A stretch of DNA of 42,066 nt from JBJKSO01 sp046703825 (GCA_046703825.1 JBJKSO010000095.1:1-42066); one strand, 5' to 3'. Counted from the stretch's first letter, positions 7,646-16,503 are shown. Made by a program: numbers and translations. Notes: generated by a model from the sequence alone, not told the origin.

Positions 7646-10600
7646 TCATCCGTCCGCTGCTTCTGCGCCGTTTCCACCCATTCCCGCAGCTAGACGCTCA
7701 GCCTGCTCCAGCACCAGCTGGACGGCCCCCTCTTGCTTATCCGGCGGGTAGTGGTGCCGGGTGAGCAGCCGCCGGATGTTCCGGCGCAGAGACGCCCTTA
7801 CCTGCTCCTTCTTATCCCAATCGATGGTCGCGTTGGAGCGAACGATCCCCACCAGCTCCTGCGCGATCGCCTTGAGTGTCTTGTCGCCCATCTCCAGCAC
7901 CGCGGAGTCGTTCTGACAGACGGCGTCGTAGAAGGCAAGCTCGTCGTCACGCAGGCCCAACTCCACCCCGCGCTGACGCTCAGCCTTCATCTCATTGGCT
8001 ATGGCCACAACCTCGGCAATCACCTCCGCGGCCGTGAGCGTCCGGTTCGTATACGACCGCATGGCCCGCTCCAGCATCTCCGAGAACTTCCGCTCAGCGA
8101 CCAGATTCCGCTTACCCAACGACCTCAACTCAGCTGTAAGCAGCCGCTTCAGGAGCTCGATCTGGACGTTCGGGTGCGGATTTGTGGCGAGGCGCTTGGC
8201 GAAGTCCTCATCGATGATGCTTATGTCCGGCTTCTCCATACCGGCCGCGGCGTAGATATCGACCACGCCGCTCGCGGTTACCGCGTCCGAGATCACCTGC
8301 CGGATCGCAGTCTCCAGCTCGACGTCGTCGCCGGCGCCGGAATCCCCATCGGCCCGGCTCCTCCTAAGCTCCACCGCCACCGCCTGGAAGAAGGCCAAGT
8401 CGTCCCGGTACTGCATCGACTTCGGCGACGAAACCGCCAAGGTGAAGGCCTGGCTCGCGATCCGGCTGTGGTGCAGGAAGCGATCAGGGAGCTCGAGCTC
8501 GGCCGCACCCAGCAAGTGGTTGAGCGCTGCCATGATGGCCTCGATCTTGGCCTTGTCAGAGCCTGAGGCCAGCGCCTCACGCCATGGGCACCCGTATAAG
8601 AGCTCACCCAGGATCTCGACCTTCTCTTGGAGAAGCACCAGCGCCTCTTCCGCCGGCGCTCCCATAGCCTGGCCGGCACGATCACGCTCCGTGTAGTCCG
8701 TAAGCGCCGCCCGCAGCGATTCGGCGATCCCGATGTAATCCACCACGAGGCCACTCGGTTTGTCTTGGAACGTCCGGTTCACCCGAGCGATCGCCTGCAT
8801 CAGCCCGGCGCCCTGCATGGGCTTGTCCACGTACATGGTGTGCAGGGATGGTGAGTCGAACCCGGTAAGCCACATATCCCGGACGATAACCATCTCCAGC
8901 TCGTCCTTCGGATCTTTGGCCCGCGCTTTCAGCTCAGCTAGTGCCTGCTTACTCCGGACATGCCGAGCCACGTCCTCCTCATCCGCCGCTGACCCCGTGT
9001 AGACAGCCTTGACCTTCCCCTTCTTGTCGTCCTCGTTGTACCAATCGGGGCACAGCGCCACGATGGCATCGTGCATATCAGCGCAGATCCGCCGCGACAT
9101 GCACACCACCATCGCCTTGCCGGCCAAGGTACCGCGGCGAGCCTTCCAGTGCTCGACGATGTCCGCGGCAACCTCGCCGATCCGCTTCTTGGCCCCGACG
9201 ATCGCCTCCACTCGGGCCCACCGCGTTTTGAGACGCTCACGGCTGTCCGCCTCGCTCTGCTCGGTGACATCCTCGAACCCTTGATCGAGCAGCTGCTTCG
9301 CCTCCGCAGGAAGCTCCACTTTGGCCAGCCGGGCCTCGTAGAACACCTTGACCGTGGCCCCGTCTTGCTCGGCTTGGGTCAGGTCGTAGACATCAATGTA
9401 CTCGCCGAAGATGGCCCGCGTATTGCGATCCGAGGTCTCGATCGGCGTCCCGGTGAACCCAATGAAAGACGCGTGCGGCAATGCATCGCGCAAGTTTCGG
9501 GCCAACCCATCGATCAGGTCGTACTGCGTCCGATGTGCTTCGTCCGCGATCACAATAACGTTCGAACGCTCGGAGAGCTGGGGAAATTGGCGTCCTGCCT
9601 CCCGCTCCTCTCTTGTGAGTCCGAACTTCTGCATCGTTGAGAACAGGATTCCGCCCGAGGCCTTCGTGCTCAGCAAGGTCCGGAGGTGCTCTCTCGAGGT
9701 CGCTTGGACTGGCGTCTCCGGGAGGGTCCTGGTTGGCGCGAAATACTCGTCATGCAGCTGATCGTCCAGATCATTCCGGTCGGTCAGGAGCACCACCGTG
9801 GGGTTCGCCATTTCAGGCTGCCGCATGATCTTGCCGACGTAGAACACCATCTCGAAGCTCTTGCCAGACCCCTGCGTGTGCCAGACGACGCCAGCGCGAC
9901 CGTCGCCGCGAACAAGCGCCGCCACACTCTCCTTCACCGCCTTATTCACGGCGTGCAGCTGGTGATACTTCGCCACCCGCTTCACCAGACCGCCGCGCTC
10001 GTCCGTGAAGGCAACGAAATTCCGCACCAAGTCGAGGAAGAGCGCCTTTTCGAACACACCCCGGACGAGCACTTCCAGCTCGGGCAGCGCGGGGGGGGCG
10101 AGGCCCTTGCCGTCGATCGTCTTCCACGGAGCGTAGTGCTCGAACGCGCCGCCGAGCGCTCCCATACGCGCTTGTGTCCCCGTCGAGATGACTCCTGCCG
10201 CTGTGTAGGCGAGGAGCGACGGGATTTCACGCGCATACGTCCGGAGCTGGTTCCACGCTCCGCGAAGCGTCGCTCGCTCCTCTCCGGGAACCTTGAGTTC
10301 GACGATGCCGAGGGGCAGGCCATTTACGAAGACCACGATGTCCGGGCGGCGCGGGCGCTTGACCTCTTCCACGGTGAACTGATTCACAACAACGTAGTCG
10401 TTGTTGCTCACATCCTCGAAGTCGATCAACCGGACGACCGCGTGCCGAGTTTCCCCCTCCGATCCCCTTCGCTCCACTCGGGCTCCGCCGATCAGGAGCT
10501 GGTAAATCCGCCAGTTCTCGGCCAAAATGTCCGCGCTCTCAGGCCGCTTGACACCGGCTACGACTTGGCTCACCTCCTCGTACGTCAGGCCAGGATTCAG

Positions 10601-10774
10601 CCGGGTGAGCGCGTCGCGCAACCTGCCCTCTAGCAGAACCTCCCGGTAGGAGGACCTTTCTGCTCCTACTTCCCCTGGAGCGATGGTCGGGCCATACACC
10701 ACTTCCCAGTCAAGGTCGCCGAAGTACTCCAGGGCAAGCTCCTCGACCGCGGACTCCGCCATAAATCCGCTCAT
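7646..10774 (-). CDS. hsdR: Type I restriction enzyme, R (endonuclease/translocase) subunit
   Basis: HsdR is the motor and nuclease of a type I restriction complex; it pulls unmethylated DNA past the enzyme and cuts at a distance. The 1042-residue protein has an N-terminal PD-(D/E)xK nuclease (DIVVFVNGLPLGIVELK, about residues 145-165). Two RecA-like helicase domains follow, with Walker A HTQGSGKS, Walker B IADEAHRTQYD, motif III FTGTPI, and motifs V-VI around TGFDSPSLHTMYVDKPM and QAIARVNR. A helical C-terminal part should dock on the methylase core. Its ATG overlaps the hsdS stop (ATGA). All key motifs are intact, so it should be active. Confidence 0.95.
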   Translation of the reverse strand: MSGFMAESAVEELALEYFGDLDWEVVYGPTIAPGEVGAERSSYREVLLEGRLRDALTRLNPGLTYEEVSQVVAGVKRPESADILAENWRIYQLLIGGARVERRGSEGETRHAVVRLIDFEDVSNNDYVVVNQFTVEEVKRPRRPDIVVFVNGLPLGIVELKVPGEERATLRGAWNQLRTYAREIPSLLAYTAAGVISTGTQARMGALGGAFEHYAPWKTIDGKGLAPPALPELEVLVRGVFEKALFLDLVRNFVAFTDERGGLVKRVAKYHQLHAVNKAVKESVAALVRGDGRAGVVWHTQGSGKSFEMVFYVGKIMRQPEMANPTVVLLTDRNDLDDQLHDEYFAPTRTLPETPVQATSREHLRTLLSTKASGGILFSTMQKFGLTREEREAGRQFPQLSERSNVIVIADEAHRTQYDLIDGLARNLRDALPHASFIGFTGTPIETSDRNTRAIFGEYIDVYDLTQAEQDGATVKVFYEARLAKVELPAEAKQLLDQGFEDVTEQSEADSRERLKTRWARVEAIVGAKKRIGEVAADIVEHWKARRGTLAGKAMVVCMSRRICADMHDAIVALCPDWYNEDDKKGKVKAVYTGSAADEEDVARHVRSKQALAELKARAKDPKDELEMVIVRDMWLTGFDSPSLHTMYVDKPMQGAGLMQAIARVNRTFQDKPSGLVVDYIGIAESLRAALTDYTERDRAGQAMGAPAEEALVLLQEKVEILGELLYGCPWREALASGSDKAKIEAIMAALNHLLGAAELELPDRFLHHSRIASQAFTLAVSSPKSMQYRDDLAFFQAVAVELRRSRADGDSGAGDDVELETAIRQVISDAVTASGVVDIYAAAGMEKPDISIIDEDFAKRLATNPHPNVQIELLKRLLTAELRSLGKRNLVAERKFSEMLERAMRSYTNRTLTAAEVIAEVVAIANEMKAERQRGVELGLRDDELAFYDAVCQNDSAVLEMGDKTLKAIAQELVGIVRSNATIDWDKKEQVRASLRRNIRRLLTRHHYPPDKQEGAVQLVLEQAERLAAGMGGNGAEAADG

Positions 10775-12012
10775 ACGGCCGCCTCCACCTCCGCAGTCGT
10801 CTCATCTATCCCGACCTCTCCCAACACCGCCGGCAGCAGCAACGCATCCCTCAGCGCCGCGAGCCGCTCTGATTCGCGCACCTTCGCCACCATGAGGCGA
10901 TACAGCGGCTCCACAAAGGCGGTAAAGGCCGTCAGTTCAGCGGTGGGAGGAACGGGTATCAGCATTGGTCGGAAGTTTGACTTGCTGATCTCCTGAAACG
11001 TGCTGCCATTTGCGCGGGCCTTGATAGCCTCCATATTCGCAACGGCCCACTGCCACACGTAGAAATTCGGTAGCCGACCCTCGCAGATCATCGCGATAAA
11101 GCCCTGATTTACGGCCACTGGCAGCTCAGCAAGAGCGAGGTAGCCAATCGGAGCCCGTGATGATAGGAGCACCGTCCCCACCGGCAGGAGGCCGGAGCTA
11201 ATGCGCGCTAGACCAGCATCGGTTACAGTGCGTTCTGTCCCCAGGAGCACGGGCCCTTCCAGTCGCGACAGGTCTCGTGGGGTGACCCAACTATGCCTGC
11301 CGCCATCCCAATATCGCGCATCGCCAGTTGCAGGTGTCCCACCCCCTCGCACCGCTACAGCATCGCCAACCGGCATCGTGCGCCAGTCGTCGGAGACTGC
11401 ATTCGCAAGCTCTTGGTAGCGATACCCTATGCGTGCCTCGAGATCTCTCGAGAGGAGGTGGTTGGCCTCGATGGCGTCATCAAGCGCCCCAAGAACCTCT
11501 GCTATTGCCGTCTGCTTCCCCAGAGCCGGAAGGCGCACCTTCTCAGCATCGAGGAAGTACTCAAATTGGAAGTTTGAGATTCCCGTCGAGCGATTCTGGT
11601 ACGACCACGCCCTACCTGCTGTATACATCCCTTGCAGCCAGTAGTACACATAACGCGGGACCGCTCGGTGGCTGTCGACACGAACCAGTCGGCAAAAGCT
11701 CGCCGGAATTAAGGGCACGTCCGACCGCGCGAGCAGACCTTCCGAGACGTAAACCGTACGACCGGTCGGACGGTCCTTGGTGCCACCCGATATTTCCAAG
11801 ACAATATCGCCGTCCCGCAGCAGGCGAGCCTGTGCTCGATCCGTTCCCTCGTACCGTCTCGGAAGGCCCCTCACGTCCCCGCGGATCACCGCTGGGAAGT
11901 CGGCGCCACGAATCACTCCAACCCGTTCCGAGCCCGCCTCTTCATCGTCCGACCCCCATCCCCCTCCGATCGCAAACTGAATCAGCTGCCGCAGTGGAAC
12001 GTACTCAGACAT
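10771..12012 (-). CDS. hsdS: Type I restriction-modification specificity subunit
   Basis: HsdS recognises the split DNA target for both methylation and restriction. The 413-residue protein has two target-recognition domains, about residues 1-165 and 205-375. Each is followed by a helical spacer; the ends of the two halves have parallel features (LPALGKQTAIAEVLGALDDAIEAN and VAKVRESERLAALRDALLLP). Phrases such as SWVTPRDLSRLEG, GTVLLSSRAPIGYLA and NQGFIAMI are typical of the family. It overlaps hsdM by 8 bp and hsdR by 4 bp. The target sequence cannot be read from the protein. Confidence 0.93.
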   Translation of the reverse strand: MSEYVPLRQLIQFAIGGGWGSDDEEAGSERVGVIRGADFPAVIRGDVRGLPRRYEGTDRAQARLLRDGDIVLEISGGTKDRPTGRTVYVSEGLLARSDVPLIPASFCRLVRVDSHRAVPRYVYYWLQGMYTAGRAWSYQNRSTGISNFQFEYFLDAEKVRLPALGKQTAIAEVLGALDDAIEANHLLSRDLEARIGYRYQELANAVSDDWRTMPVGDAVAVRGGGTPATGDARYWDGGRHSWVTPRDLSRLEGPVLLGTERTVTDAGLARISSGLLPVGTVLLSSRAPIGYLALAELPVAVNQGFIAMICEGRLPNFYVWQWAVANMEAIKARANGSTFQEISKSNFRPMLIPVPPTAELTAFTAFVEPLYRLMVAKVRESERLAALRDALLLPAVLGEVGIDETTAEVEAAV

Positions 12013-13738
12013 TGACCCGCTCCAGCGCTACGCGCACCCGTTCCTGAAGGCGAGCACTTTCGTCGAGCTGTTCCGTTAGGGCCAAGGAAAGCCGGGCAAT
12101 CTTATCGGCGAGCGGCTCGCCGTCACCCTCAGCCTCCTCTGTCCCAACGTAGCGACCCGGAGTGAGCACGTATCGCTGTGCTCGAATATCAGCGATGGTC
12201 GCGACTGCGCAGAACCCCTGAACGTCCTGGTACGCTTCGGCGCCCGGCTCACCACGCCAGGCGTGGTAGATGCCCGCAACACGTCCGATCTCCTCCTCGG
12301 TCAGCTCCCGATGAGTGCGATCAACCATCACGCCCAGTTTGCGAGCGTCGATGAAGAGCGTCTCCCCTTGTCTGTCTCGCCACCTCCGCGACCCACCCGG
12401 GCCTTTGTCTCGGTTGAGGAACCAGAGAGAGACCGGAATCTGGGTTGAGTAGAAGAGCTGGACTGGAAGGCTGACGATGCACTCGACCACATCGGCCTCA
12501 ACCAGGCGCTGTCTTGTGTCACCCTCTCCCGCTGACTGTATCGACAGCGCACCATTCGCTAGGACAATGCCGCCGACCCCATGCGGTGATAGCTTCGAGA
12601 CGAAGTGCTGAAGCCAAGCGTAGTTAGCATTCCCGATCGGCGGGACTCCATAGGCCCACCGAGGGTCCTCGCGGAGCTGGTCACCACCCCAATCCGAAAC
12701 GTTGAAGGGCGGATTAGCCAGAATGTAGTCCGCCTTCAGGTCCGGATGCAGGTCCTCGTGAAAGGTATCCCCCCACCTCGGACCAAGGTCGGCTTCGATG
12801 CCACGGATGGCCAGATTCATCTTGGCTAGGCGCCAAGTTGTGTCGTTGAGCTCCTGACCGTACACCGCGATGTCATTTCGTCGCCCCCCATGGGCATCGA
12901 CGAAGCGCTCGGCCTGAACAAACATCCCTCCGCTGCCGCAGCACCCGTCGTAGACGCGACCCTGGAGTGGCTCGATCATTTCAACCAGCAGCCGGACCAC
13001 CGCTCTCGGGGTGTAGAACTCACCCCCTCCCTTACCCTCAGCCGACGCGAACCGCCCGAGAAAGTACTCGTACACCCGGCCAAGGACGTCCTTCTCCCGA
13101 TGCTCAGCCGAGCCCAAACCGATACCGGAGATCAGATCAACCAGCTCACCCAACCGTCGAACGTCGAGGCTAGGCCGGGCATACGTCTTCGGCAGGACCC
13201 CTCGCAGGGACGGGTTATCTGCCTCGATCAAGTCCATCGCCCTGTCGATCAGTTTCCCAATGTCGGACTGCTTCGCACGTTGCCTTAGGTACTGCCACCG
13301 AGCGGCCTCAGGCACCCAAAACACGCCCTCTGCCGTGTACTCGTCTCGTGACTCCAGCAGTTCATCGGCCTCCTTCCCCTTGATCCCTTCCGCCGCCAGC
13401 TCCTCGCCCAGGTGGGTCCGGCGCTCCTCGAAGGCATCCTCCACGTACTTCAGGAAGATGAGACCCAGAACGACGTGCTTGTACTCGCTGGCGTCCATCG
13501 ACCCACGCAGCTTGTCCGCCGCCTTCCAGAGCACGTCCTCGAACCCGAGCGGCTTGATCGGCTTCTGCCGACGCTCAAGCCAGACACGGATCTCTTCGCT
13601 GTCGAAGACCGGCCCGGACTCGACCCTTTCCACCGGCAGAGGGAACTCCGACGGATACCGCTTCTGCCAGTTCGCGACCGCTGCCGAGCTCACGCCGGCC
13701 AGCTCGGCAATCTCCTTGACCCCGATCAGTTCGCCCAT
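12005..13738 (-). CDS. hsdM: Type I restriction-modification methyltransferase subunit with N-terminal HTH
   Basis: HsdM is the N6-adenine methyltransferase that protects host DNA. The 577-residue protein has the HsdM N-terminal helical domain (about residues 80-200, with VVLGLIFLKYVEDAFEERR) and a Rossmann methylase domain. The latter carries GEFYTPRAVVRLLVEM, motif I YDGCCGSGGMF (Cys replaces the usual Pro of DPxCGSGG) and catalytic motif IV ANPPFN. Unusual is an added N-terminal ~60-residue helix-turn-helix (IGVKEIAELAGVSSAAVANWQ), like AlpA/MerR-type DNA readers. It has a strong ribosome site (AAGGAGG, 5 nt). The promoter carries two operator repeats, so HsdM may regulate its own operon; that is inference. 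Confidence 0.93.
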   Translation of the reverse strand: MGELIGVKEIAELAGVSSAAVANWQKRYPSEFPLPVERVESGPVFDSEEIRVWLERRQKPIKPLGFEDVLWKAADKLRGSMDASEYKHVVLGLIFLKYVEDAFEERRTHLGEELAAEGIKGKEADELLESRDEYTAEGVFWVPEAARWQYLRQRAKQSDIGKLIDRAMDLIEADNPSLRGVLPKTYARPSLDVRRLGELVDLISGIGLGSAEHREKDVLGRVYEYFLGRFASAEGKGGGEFYTPRAVVRLLVEMIEPLQGRVYDGCCGSGGMFVQAERFVDAHGGRRNDIAVYGQELNDTTWRLAKMNLAIRGIEADLGPRWGDTFHEDLHPDLKADYILANPPFNVSDWGGDQLREDPRWAYGVPPIGNANYAWLQHFVSKLSPHGVGGIVLANGALSIQSAGEGDTRQRLVEADVVECIVSLPVQLFYSTQIPVSLWFLNRDKGPGGSRRWRDRQGETLFIDARKLGVMVDRTHRELTEEEIGRVAGIYHAWRGEPGAEAYQDVQGFCAVATIADIRAQRYVLTPGRYVGTEEAEGDGEPLADKIARLSLALTEQLDESARLQERVRVALERVNV

Positions 13739-13752
13739 TTCGCCTCCTTGTT

Positions 13753-13767
13753 GTGAGTGCCGCTAAC
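13753..13767 (-). promoter_or_regulatory. Operator repeat 2 of the hsdM promoter
   Basis: Minus strand GTTAGCGGCACTCAC. It matches repeat 1 at 13 of 15 positions and lies exactly 20 bp (two helical turns) from it. It overlaps one end of the -10 and the transcription start. Confidence 0.6.
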
Positions 13768-13794
13768 AATACGTGAGTGGCGCTCACATGTCAA
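13766..13794 (-). promoter_or_regulatory. Sigma-70-type promoter of hsdMSR
   Basis: Minus-strand TTGACA (13794-13789) and TATTGT (13771-13766) with an ideal 17-bp spacer. The start of transcription would be near 13758, giving a leader of ~20 nt that carries the AAGGAGG ribosome site of hsdM. Confidence 0.65.
13773..13787 (-). promoter_or_regulatory. Operator repeat 1 of the hsdM promoter
   Basis: Minus strand GTGAGCGCCACTCAC, itself a partial palindrome (GTGAG/CTCAC arms). It fills the spacer between the -35 and -10 elements, the classic position for a repressor. Confidence 0.6.
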
Positions 13795-13800
13795 GGGGGT

Positions 13801-15261
13801 TTAGGCCGCGGGGCCCCTCCGGGAGGCCCGAACCGCTCGGACGCGCCGAATCATATCCCCACGGCTCTGGCAGTAGCAGCCGGGCTCGGCGCGGTGGCTG
13901 TCCAGGCAATCGTCCCGAGGGCCGATAAGCGCGTCGTATTCGAGGAAGTTCCAGGGGCTCCGGAACCCGACCTTGTCCGCGATCAAGCGCCCCACCACGT
14001 GGCAGGCGGCCTGCTGCGCCACGAAGGTCACCGCAGGTTGGTAGCCACCGTCTCCGTCCGCAACCAGCCCGACGGCCTGCGCCAAGCCGCAGACCCGCAG
14101 CCCAACCTGCGGTTTGAGAACTGCTCGTTGTTCGGCGCTCTTGCCGTCGAGGTCTTCGGGCACGATCAAGTCATCACGGCCAAGGCGCTCGATGCTCAGC
14201 CCGGTCAGGTCGGCCAGCTGCTCGATGACGTTGGACTCTCGCTTGGGGAAGAAACAGCTCAGGCAAGGACCCTCCTCGGCCATAACATCGTGGAGGCCTA
14301 CCGCCGTGTCACTCGTCCCCCCGTCGATCAGCCGGTCGGGCCATAGCAGCTGGAGTTCCCGCCGAGCCTCCGGCGTATCCAGGCCACCCAGCACCACTCT
14401 CGGCCAGCCCAATCGGCCATCGTCCACAAGCCCGGGCAGGGCAGCAACCTCCCCTCGGTGCCGCCCGACGTCGTACTTACTCAGATGCCTCCGTACCAAG
14501 TTCACCTTCCACGGCCTGCCGCGCTTCGAGCCCTCGTCTCCGAGCGAGTAGGTCGCCAGGTTCTCCCTCCCAAATCGCTGCCGGTCAATCGCCAGGATCT
14601 CACCCGCTGCGTCAAGCTCCTGCAGGATCACCGCCGCGATCGCCGTCCCGATGGCTCCGCAACCCGCAAGCGCCACCTGGAGGTGCAGGGTCTCGGCCTG
14701 CATTGGCGCCAGGGCCAGGTCCCGCGACAGGCTCACCGGGCACCACGTGAGATGCCCGTGGTCCACCCTCCTCACCGCCAAAACGCCGGCCAGATCCTTG
14801 AAAGCCTCGCCCATGCCCATAGCCGCCGCGAATATGGCGCCGAGCGGGTGCGCAGGCCGGGCCAGCTCGATCACCACACCGGCATCACGGGCCACATGGG
14901 CGCCATACCCGTCCGGCACGACCCTGATCACGTCGTCGCCCATCGCTCGCGTCCCGATGTGCAACCGAGCACCCTGGGCAGATCCGGAGGCCGACACGAG
15001 GCCACGCTTTGCGTCGATCCGCTCAACCAGATTTCGCAGTTCCTCTACGGACGCTTTCGGCAATCCATCAGCATCAAGCGCCAGGCGTATGGGCAGCCGC
15101 CGCGCCGTGGTGGCGAGGACACGCAGCGTTAGCCAGGCCCCGGGCAGCTCTGGGTCCAAGCTGATGAGCAGAGTCGCCGCCTCCAGCCGCTGCCGAAGGG
15201 CACTCTCCGACACCCCAGCTGCACGTGCCCCGAGTAGCAGCGGCCGTGTGTGATCACTCAT
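13801..15261 (-). CDS. E1-like (ThiF-fold) adenylyltransferase of a ubiquitin-like conjugation operon
   Basis: This 486-residue protein should activate the C-terminus of the ubiquitin-like protein encoded upstream. Residues ~1-190 form an N-terminal region with no motif I recognise. Residues ~195-450 are a ThiF/E1 adenylation domain: ALAGCGAIG (nucleotide loop, ~200-205), LAIDRQRFGRENLA with the ATP-contacting Asp and Arg, LGGLDTPEARREL, and a probable zinc site from PCLSC (Cys333/336) and CYC (Cys462/464). Cys391 in RVCGLAQAVG is a candidate thioester cysteine. I chose the ATG at 15261, overlapping the JAB gene by 8 bp. Last gene of a four-gene operon; hsdM's promoter follows directly. Confidence 0.85.
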   Translation of the reverse strand: MSDHTRPLLLGARAAGVSESALRQRLEAATLLISLDPELPGAWLTLRVLATTARRLPIRLALDADGLPKASVEELRNLVERIDAKRGLVSASGSAQGARLHIGTRAMGDDVIRVVPDGYGAHVARDAGVVIELARPAHPLGAIFAAAMGMGEAFKDLAGVLAVRRVDHGHLTWCPVSLSRDLALAPMQAETLHLQVALAGCGAIGTAIAAVILQELDAAGEILAIDRQRFGRENLATYSLGDEGSKRGRPWKVNLVRRHLSKYDVGRHRGEVAALPGLVDDGRLGWPRVVLGGLDTPEARRELQLLWPDRLIDGGTSDTAVGLHDVMAEEGPCLSCFFPKRESNVIEQLADLTGLSIERLGRDDLIVPEDLDGKSAEQRAVLKPQVGLRVCGLAQAVGLVADGDGGYQPAVTFVAQQAACHVVGRLIADKVGFRSPWNFLEYDALIGPRDDCLDSHRAEPGCYCQSRGDMIRRVRAVRASRRGPAA

Positions 15262-15751
15262 GCACCCGTATCCCCTTCTCATCGAAGGTCACCGTCTCCA
15301 CCTCGCCTGGTACCACGGATCCCGCCTCCGTCACAACCCAGCCTTCCCCTGTGAACAGCCACCAGCCCCAGCCTCCAATCTCCCTCGGCGGGTCCTCATA
15401 ACGGGGCACCACACAGCTCACAAAGCCACGGACGTTGAACCCCTCTCGGCGATCGATCCGAGAAAGCCCGCTGCCCAGGCCATGGGAATGGAACTGAGCA
15501 GGGATGCGAAGCCCACGCTCATCAGCCCAGCCAAAGAGGACATCGATCGCGGTCGCGCTGATCCGGAAGAAACCCCAGCCGCGTTCGATTCCCTTCTCGC
15601 CAGCTACCGCGATGCCGGTTACCGTGTCCAGCGCCCCTTCCTGCACCAAGAAGAAGCCGCCGGTCTCCAGATCCCGTTCTCCATACCGCCGAACCTCGTC
15701 GATGATGGTGTCGACGGCTCGCTGTGGCACCGCGATCCCGCCCTTGCTCAT
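15254..15751 (-). CDS. JAB/MPN-domain peptidase (deubiquitinase-like)
   Basis: A 165-residue JAMM metalloprotease. The zinc-site signature is present: Glu29 (LETGGFF), His88 and His90 (FHSHG), Ser97 and Asp100 (SRID). In the canonical motif seven residues separate the second His from Ser; here there are six, a small deletion in the active-site loop. Such enzymes in bacterial ubiquitin-like operons mature the modifier or remove it from targets. The ATG at 15751 overlaps the stop of the E2-like gene (TGATG); a GTG one codon earlier is possible. It sits between the E2-like and E1-like genes in one operon. Confidence 0.85.
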   Translation of the reverse strand: MSKGGIAVPQRAVDTIIDEVRRYGERDLETGGFFLVQEGALDTVTGIAVAGEKGIERGWGFFRISATAIDVLFGWADERGLRIPAQFHSHGLGSGLSRIDRREGFNVRGFVSCVVPRYEDPPREIGGWGWWLFTGEGWVVTEAGSVVPGEVETVTFDEKGIRVHE

Positions 15752-16173
15752 CACCCTGCCCGCCGCGTGAACTTCGTGTCGAGGTCGTCCTGCAGGACCG
15801 TCACAACCCAGAGAAAGGGGTTCCCATCACTCGTCCACCGCCACTCCCGGTGCGCCGCCATCCCCTCCGCGGTGAACGGCTTGCAGATCCGGTTGTTGCC
15901 CGGTTGATAGCCAGGGATGTCTGGCCACGCCCGTGCGCTTCCAGTTGGGCTGCCCGCTCCGTCCCGGAACAGGACCGATGGAGCGTGATGGGGGTAAACG
16001 CTCCAGGCCACCCGCACGTAGAACAGCTCCGCGCGCGCTCGCTTCGGGCGCAACGTCAGCCAGTAGACGCCATCGGTGCCCTCCTCGCGCTTGCACGTAC
16101 CCTCGTTCTCCTCGAGGAACGCCAGCACCGCCGGCTCATCCCGCTCCAGACTGAGCTTTGACTCGAGATCCAT
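15751..16173 (-). CDS. E2-like (UBC-fold) conjugating enzyme
   Basis: A 140-residue protein with the layout of prokaryotic E2 proteins. β-strands lead to SVYPHHAPSVLF (the YPxxxPxVxF element of the UBC fold, ~59-69). Then comes the probable catalytic cysteine, Cys97 in NRICKPFT, followed by the conserved His and Trp of AAHREWRW (~107-113). It should take the activated ubiquitin-like protein from E1 as a thioester and pass it to a target; no E3 is visible. The start is coupled to the upstream ubiquitin-like gene (TGATG at 16171-16175). Confidence 0.8.
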   Translation of the reverse strand: MDLESKLSLERDEPAVLAFLEENEGTCKREEGTDGVYWLTLRPKRARAELFYVRVAWSVYPHHAPSVLFRDGAGSPTGSARAWPDIPGYQPGNNRICKPFTAEGMAAHREWRWTSDGNPFLWVVTVLQDDLDTKFTRRAG

Positions 16174-16439
16174 CAGCCCTGCGTGATCTCCTTGACCAGC
16201 CGGAAGCTCACTGCCTTCGCCTCCCCGGCCACCTGACCCACATTCCGGTTGACGTCTTGCTTCTCGCCCCGCGCCGTGAGATACCAGGTCACGTTCTGCT
16301 CATCCACAGCCCCGAAATGCAACTTTGCCTGAGTCAGCACTTCGCCCACCGTGGTGGTCGGAGCCACGTCTTCATGCAAGGGCTCCTCCTTCCCCAGCGG
16401 GAACGTCACGGTCACCTCTATCGCTCCATCTGCCGTCAT
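16173..16439 (-). CDS. Ubiquitin-like β-grasp modifier protein
   Basis: An 88-residue protein whose predicted pattern (IEVTVTF strand pair, TTVGEVLTQAKLHFG helix, WYLTA strand, AVSFRLVKE final strand) fits a single ubiquitin-like β-grasp domain, related to the DUF2604/prokaryotic Ubl type. It ends ...EITQG, so the chain finishes on a single glycine rather than a GG plus extra tail. It could therefore be adenylated by E1 without prior trimming. A strong ribosome site AAAGGAG precedes the ATG at 16439. First gene of the operon Ubl-E2-JAB-E1; family assignment rests on context as well as fold. Confidence 0.75.
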   Translation of the reverse strand: MTADGAIEVTVTFPLGKEEPLHEDVAPTTTVGEVLTQAKLHFGAVDEQNVTWYLTARGEKQDVNRNVGQVAGEAKAVSFRLVKEITQG

Positions 16440-16482
16440 CGCGTCAGCTCCTTTACCCGGTGGGTGGGCCTGCTACAGTGAT

Positions 16483-16503
16483 GTTGGAGACGCCGTCTCC
16501 AAC
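16483..16503. promoter_or_regulatory. Palindromic operator A between Ubl operon and XRE gene
   Basis: GTTGGAGAC, centre gcc, GTCTCCAAC: a perfect 9-bp inverted repeat. Its outer TGTTGG core is shared with operator B, centred 25 bp away. Likely a binding site of the divergently encoded XRE protein. Confidence 0.7.

Noticed and set aside
9686..10633. A 315-codon plus-strand frame antisense to hsdR
   Set aside because: It is His/Arg-rich shadow sequence of a gene with complete helicase and nuclease motifs.
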